Shown here piece after piece: positions 58,928 through 64,000 of a stretch of DNA of 64,000 nt (positions within the stretch are counted from its first letter, which is position 1; each line of letters starts with the position of its first letter). The position numbers and the translations under genes were made by a program. Source of the stretch: Tubulanus polymorphus (Eukaryota; Nemertea; Palaeonemertea; Tubulaniformes; Tubulanidae); assembly GCF_964204645.1 (NCBI RefSeq), contig NC_134027.1, positions 10,778,485 through 10,842,484 on the forward strand. The letters run 5' to 3'. The notes under the pieces were generated by a model. It did no database searches. It was not told the DNA's origin and worked only from the letters and a program-made list of their open reading frames with translations.

Positions 58928-59401
58928 AAATCCCCGATAATCACATGGCGCTACCCGCCATCAGTTTCACAAATGAAATGATTCGTCTGTCAAATCTGTT
59001 ATATTTGATTGATGTATTAAATTAATCTGTGTGTAAACCTTGCACAGCTGTTGCACTCTTGATAATAGTATCTTGATCGTACCCCTGTACATAGTTTTTC
59101 TCGGGTGAACGGCGGAATCGCTTGGCCTGTAAATTTTATGAGAAATTTATGTTTTGGTTGGATAAATATCGATGGCGATCTGGTAGTTAGCGACGACAAT
59201 ATAATGGAGTCAGTCAGGAGTCGGGCCTTATCCATTCACCTGTTCGAAAGGCGGTGATGATAAAATGCCATATGTTTAGCGTAGAACAAAACCGCAACAT
59301 TTCGACTGTTGACTAACATTCATTCCACTTGAAAATTTTTTTGGAAATACAATCGTGCTTTTATTTTTAGATAACAAATACTTAGATACATGAAGTACAT
59401 T

Positions 59402-59731
59402 GCATGGTTCCCACAGAACAGGGAAATTGGGAAAAACTTGGGAATTTTGAAATAATAACTCCCGGTTTGGAAATATTTGGGAATTTGAAAAAATTTCCTC
59501 AAATCAGGGAAATACTTGGGAAATTCATTACATTTCACATATTGCATTTGCCGAGGGCAACTTTCTTCAGCTATATCCCTTGAAAATTACCTTTATCAAC
59601 CAGTCACCGCTAAAATGCTGACTGTTGAATGACGATATGTGTTCATTTCCATTTGGGAAAATTGAATACTCACCCATGAAATACTTGGGAAAGACTTGGG
59701 AATTTAAATTCATATAACTGTAGGAACAATG
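59402..59731. mobile_element. Possible family D relative (GGGAAA-rich)
   Basis: Begins ATGGTTCCCACAGAACAGGGAAA and ends near GTAGGAACAATG. The inside repeats CTTGGGAATTT and CAGGGAAATACTTGGG. Confidence 0.45.
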
Positions 59732-60897
59732 TACATTATTAGCAATACCCTGTCAATACAATCTTATTTAAGTCAGGCAAGATATAGTAATATTGTAAAA
59801 TATAGGAATACCAAAGAGTGGAACAAATTTGAATTTTGGCATGTTAATTGTTGATGGCTGTTGGTCAACAGCCGAGAAACGTTGTGGTTTCGTTTAGATA
59901 AATTCTAGTTCTATTTGGGGGACACTTCTTGATTCAATTGCCCAATGGTATTTCGGAAACGACACATTTTAGAAGGCTACGCATCTGTTTGAAAAGTTGC
60001 CTACTTCAATATATATAGCTCAATCGCTTATCAAACGTTATTTACATCTAAGATAATCAATTTTGTTGCATTAAGACGTAATTTTGCTTCTCAATCACCG
60101 CGTTCAAGGGTTGGAAAGACGAAAATGTTCGCCGCCTCGAGCTATGAATTAATACCAATAATCCAAATTTCTCAAGAGTTTCTCATTGCGACTTGTTCGC
60201 CTGTGGACGGAGTTTCTAGCGCTGCAGTCAGGCGTGTTAATTTAGAGGTGAATACAAAACCAGCTAGACTGTATTCGAGATAATTCCGGACTCGCGGTCG
60301 CATTCGCGGGAATCTGTTCTCGGAAAATACGAAGAGAAACTACATTAGTTTGGACGAAGATACGATGTTAGTTTGGGCGATCTTCTCCGTAACATACAAC
60401 AGTAAATACATGAGAAATGAAAGGGAAAAAATCTGGGAGTTAGTTGACCCTTGGCCATCTGGACTACTACTTGGCACTGCGTCTTGTTAGTAACTAGACA
60501 ATCCTTATAACTAGACATTAGGGAATGAATGCGAGATATGACACATCCGAATGTTGATGATGTGGAATAATTTTCTAGTGAGGTAACACAGCCACAGGGT
60601 GCAATAAGGAAGGCCCCCGTTATTTATTAAGTGCAACCGTCTGTAATGATTGCTACATTAGATCATTATGAGTAGTCGGTTCTCTCCGGAGTTGAACTCT
60701 CGAAGGTAACAGCCGTCAGGCTAGCTGATTCTCCTCGCGCTGTCACGACGACAACGGAGTCAACCTCGCCGGATCGAATATATCAAACGGAATACGAATG
60801 AACTCGTTGACGTTTTAGGAATACGATCGCCGCTTACCGTTTCGAGAATTCCGAAAGACGCCGCAGTGTTAAACTGACCGTATTTCTTAGAGTCTTT
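59732..60897. other. Intergenic or intronic, no supported feature
   Basis: GAGTTGAACTCTCGAAGG near 60693 weakly resembles an inverted pol III B box; no A box convincing enough to call a tRNA or SINE. Confidence 0.25.
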
Positions 60898-61205
60898 AAG
60901 CCGTGATTACGCGGAGAAGATTTTGCCCGGGCCAAATGGGTACGGAACAGGCTCGAGCCAAATTTGGCCCGTGCCTCATTAGAGAGCCTGTTCACACGCA
61001 AACCACTCATTCGATACTTTACAAATAAAGCGAAGTGGATCATTTCCAGTACCAGTTGCAATTCAAACGCAATCATCTGTCTCGTGCTGAACTTTGGCTC
61101 GGGCCTGGTCCGACGTTTTTGGTCAGGCCAAACAAGCTCGGGCCCATTTGGCACCCATGCGAACAGTTGTTCCCGGGCCAAGAATGCTTGTGCGATCACG
61201 GCTTT
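60898..61205 (+). mobile_element. Family A element, full length
   Basis: TTAAGCCGTGATTACGCGG to TGTGCGATCACGGCTTTA. All segments present except a small core deletion (CGATACTTTACAAATAAAG). Closely resembles the copy at 23546-23861. Confidence 0.87.
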
Positions 61206-61780
61206 ACTAAGAGCTGACTGGTTCTTCGATTTACTTAGATAAGATCAATACGCCCAAGTACCGCCTAATTTGATTTACTTAGAGAATCAATTTTCCTCTT
61301 TCTTTGCTTCACTTTTATCTCATTGATTACAGCTTTTTCGGTCATATATTTTAACCTTTCCCTTGATATGAAAAGTCACTTAATTCGAGTGTCCCCCCCC
61401 CCCCCCCCCCCGATTTTCAAAAACGTTCGTTTATTTCGATTCGGTTGTTTTGAAGCAGTGGAACTGGTGAAAATATGTTCTGGTTACAATTGGCAATAAA
61501 CAGGGATTACCGGCACACCAGATATCCCACCAGATGGCACCACTAAAAAATGTCAGAAACTACTTCATTTTCGATTAACTTCGATCTAGATTGTAAGCCT
61601 TCCACGTATTATACAAAGTCTCGTGTCTTAATGTATAGGAGTAATACTTGACATTCAGGATTCATATATGTATTTGTAATCAATCAGTTCAAAAAATCAG
61701 TAAAGTAAGAAATTGTTGTACCTGGGGAAAGATAATTATAGAAATTATAAGCTTGAATTATAATTTTCCACGCATTTCTC
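61206..61780. other. Intergenic or intronic; 19-base C-run at 61393-61411
   Basis: ATATCCCACCAGATGGCACC near 61522 shares a word with 7785. No gene supported. Confidence 0.3.
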
Positions 61781-61950
61781 GGATAAAGCAGCCATTTCAA
61801 AGGCCTCTCGTGGGATCCCACCCTTGGTTTTGATATATTTTTGAAGAAAACATCCTAAAAGATGCCGCAATTTTAAAAAAAATGAGTGTCAAGTTTGCAA
61901 ACTATGTCTTGGCGAAAAGGGCACTCCCTAAATCCGCCCGTGTGTACCTG
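61781..61950 (-). repeat. GGCGGATC family element, one end
   Basis: Ends CCCTAAATCCGCCCGTG, the inverse of the GGCGGATCTAGG ends. The inside shares GCAGCCATTTCAAAGGCC with GCAGCCATGTCAAAGGCC at about 25097. Confidence 0.5.
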
Positions 61951-62104
61951 GCAGCCACAGTGTTGACAGTACCCCATTATTTCATTTCAAATGAATATGT
62001 TGCTTTCCGGATATAGATAATGGCACGATCGAACTCTTAGGAGTACTGGAAAAAGGTTGTGCATTATTTTCTCATCAGCGATTTGAACATTCTCTGATTT
62101 GCAG

Positions 62105-62206
62105 GACGATGAATATGACACGGACAGCGAAACCGATAGCGAAATTTCCATGGAAGATGAAGAATCAGTACATTCATCGGATGAGGAACAGGAAGAAATG
62201 GAAGAG
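62105..62206 (+). CDS. Internal exon of an unrecognised acidic protein
   Basis: 102 bases bounded by TTTGCAG on the left and GTAAGA on the right, both good splice sites, open in phase 0 for 34 codons. The peptide is very rich in Asp, Glu and Ser: it starts DDEYDTDSETDSE and continues through MEDEESVHSSDEEQEEMEE. Such tracts are low complexity and common in nuclear and chromatin proteins, with several SD/SE sites suitable for casein kinase 2. The next exon (63360) continues in the same phase. The upstream exons were not located. Function is unknown; chance occurrence of both splice sites around an open acidic tract is the alternative. Confidence 0.62.
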
Positions 62207-63359
62207 GTAAGAGATATGGAGAAGCGATAGAACGCGCAATATTACCATAATTGAATATGATTAGATTTATCTGTTCTTTAAAGAAAAAGGTGTGTTTTAA
62301 AAATATTTCATTAGCATAATGGATTTCCGCAGATCTGACTACTACCAACTACACTTCGAGAGCAGCTGCTACTCTTCTTAAGGATTCATTTGTAGTTTTT
62401 TAGCTCAACTATTATTATGTCGAATTTCTCCCATTTTCATTTAAAACTATTGACAAGTAGTCAGTTCTGAAAATGTACGTATGCGTGTTGTTGCTGTAAT
62501 GTTTCGTTGCATTAAGTTCAATGGATGTTGTGTTGATTTGGTTTTAACATTCATCGGCGGTCTTATTTACTTGTTACTTACTTAGATAAGTGAAACCATG
62601 TTTTCATAATGAAGCAGTTGCCTCCTAATGGACAGTACTTATCTCTGCTTCGGTAAAACAATCGATATGGCCGCAACCTTGGAACGTCCATTACGAAAAA
62701 AATAAATTCAAAGGATCAGAAAATTTGCTTTTCTACCAGTAGGAACTTTATTTGTTACATCAAATAGATTGTTACCAGTTACCAAATCTGCTGATAATGT
62801 AGTGTTCAATTTAAAGCCATGTTCCCAGCTTCCAGTCCCAGGATTGGAGATCCACAGGTTAACTATCAAAATATGACACACAGTTATGTTATTAGTGAGC
62901 TAAGCTTTCATCCTTACCGGAGTAGGGTAATTAATTATTCCTTTCTTTAGGTACTGTATTAGGCAGGAATATCAAAGGAAATACATATGAGAAAATCTGA
63001 AAGTTCGCATCTGTGGCTTTTACAGGAGTTGGCATCTGCCTATGTAGTCTTAGAATCATGCCCTTGTTTGTGGTCATTAGCCCATCAATTATCTTCATAT
63101 TTCCGGTTTACCGAAATGAAATACTCCTCAGTCGCTCAGTGATTATTCATTAGATGACTCGATGAACTCTTCTTATGTTTGTTGTCCGTGTTCGGGGTTA
63201 AAACTTGTCCATGGACGACATCTCCGTACTGACCGGTAATTGACCCCCTTCGCTCGATCTCGAACTAAACTACATCAGCGGCCTATTATTGAATAATCCG
63301 ACCGGATCTTTTAAACATCAGCGTTGACGAAAACGGATAACCGAGTTTTCTTGTTACAG
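62207..63359 (+). other. Intron of the acidic-protein gene
   Basis: AT-rich spacer bounded by GTAAGA and TTACAG. It carries no recognisable member of the repeat families that fill most of the window and no convincing ORF. Its relative cleanness fits a transcribed intron. Confidence 0.5.
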
Positions 63360-63464
63360 GTTGCAGTCGGCGATGGTAACAAGGATGAACAGTACGATGC
63401 AAACGTTGATATGGAAGCTGAATTCAATATGTACGTATTGTACGATGACTTGTGTGAAATTTAA
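63360..63464 (+). CDS. Terminal exon of the same acidic protein
   Basis: Starts after CTTGTTACAG, an acceptor with a pyrimidine tract. It is open in phase 0 for 34 codons, then TAA at 63462-63464. The peptide begins VAVGDGNKDEQYDANVD and ends LYDDLCEI, so it stays acidic, matching the 62105-62206 exon. The intron between them is 1153 bases. An alternative GTACGT donor lies inside (from 63431), so this might instead be an internal exon in another isoform. No domain is recognised. Confidence 0.58.
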   Translation, partial: VAVGDGNKDEQYDANVDMEAEFNMYVLYDDLCEI

Positions 63465-64000
63465 GCCAAAGACTCATCGCGACTTTCCATGTGGCCGCCA
63501 GTGAATATCACGGGAAGACCTGTAGACCTACGTACAGTAGTACATAACCTTGTGACACCAGTTGCAATAAGTTACACATGTCCTACTCTCTCCGACCATC
63601 TCTCCCAATCCCAACCGACATAAACTGCTCTTTGACAATGACTAGTTGTACATTGTCACTTCTGACCTAAGCACCCATGTGCGACCAGTTGTAACCGATT
63701 AGGTCGCAAGCATTTGCTAGTCGACCTACACCTGCCTTAAGGGGGTTATTCGTATTAGAAAAAAGAACTACATCTTCTAGAAGTACTTGTACTTATCTCA
63801 AAGCATAGCGCACACAGCAAGAAGTAAACATGAAATAGCGACGTTATTCTCGGTTGCACCAAAATCTAGAGGCACTATTTAGCTCAATGCTGTTTGCCAA
63901 AACAAAGATGTTGGTTTCATAAAACAATAATCATCATTTCTATTGCTGTTTGTGATGTTTTCTGATTTACCAAGCGCAAGAAGTGAACACCCAGTTCTAA
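63465..64000 (+). other. Region downstream of the acidic-protein stop; 3' UTR or intergenic, with a repeat fragment
   Basis: No canonical AATAAA stands out. Around 63600-63745 the words CAACCGACATAAACTGC, AGGTCGCAAG and GTCGACCTACACCTGCCTTAAG recall the repeats at 9.1-9.5 kb and 27.15-27.32 kb, so an old transposon fragment lies here. Confidence 0.35.

Noticed and set aside
60660-60735. Possible tRNA or SINE on the minus strand (GAGTTCAACTCCGG)
   Set aside because: B-box-like word only; no cloverleaf and no convincing A box.

Overview
The window reads as nuclear DNA of an animal, most likely a marine invertebrate and probably a protostome or lophotrochozoan. The reasons are a single-exon FMRFamide-receptor-type GPCR, GT-AG exon edges, an AT-rich background with CpG-rich patches, long (AT)n and (CA/CT)n microsatellites, and very many short non-autonomous DNA transposons. 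No bacterial operon, rRNA, CRISPR or phage structure was seen. The species cannot be fixed from sequence alone.

Genes are sparse. The one confident gene is a class A GPCR on the minus strand (11617-12735). At the right edge two consecutive plus-strand exons (62105-62206 and 63360-63464) join in frame into the acidic C-terminal end of a gene I do not recognise; its 5' part is not identified. Weak candidates are a 47-base exon near 28.1 kb, a 58-codon ORF at 58.75 kb and an open stretch at 44.2 kb. Most other open frames lie in repeats or opposite real coding sequence.

The rest is a mosaic of small repeats. Family A (ends near ATAAGCCGCGATCACAC, interior GGGCCAAATTTGGCCC motifs, about 310-330 bp) has about 25 copies or fragments spread over the window, some tandem, some fold-back, some split by other elements. 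Family B (TTAA + CCCTTTCAGTGC ends, piggyBac-like) has seven copies with internal ACACCGCA/TGCGGTGT palindromes. Family C (GCTGCCAAC ends) has five copies near 4, 10 and 29.6 kb. Family D (CCAGGGTGGCCAC-type ends with CAGGGAAA interiors, hAT-like) has four or five. Single elements include a 778-bp element with about 50-bp inverted termini (37.8-38.6 kb), a nested pair at 40.6-41.3 kb, a pogo/Tigger-like remnant at 57.9 kb and a possible tRNA-derived SINE at 39.6 kb.

Layout: 0-10 kb intergenic with families A-D; 10.1-11.1 kb family C, a strong hairpin and a 178-bp (AT)n tract; 11.6-12.7 kb the GPCR; 13.9-14.7 kb a 165-bp minisatellite; 16-38 kb repeat-dense intergenic or intronic DNA; 39-58 kb nested transposons and further families A and B; 58-64 kb repeats, then the 3' end of the acidic protein gene. 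I found no cooperating gene system; the notable content is the layered population of small transposons.
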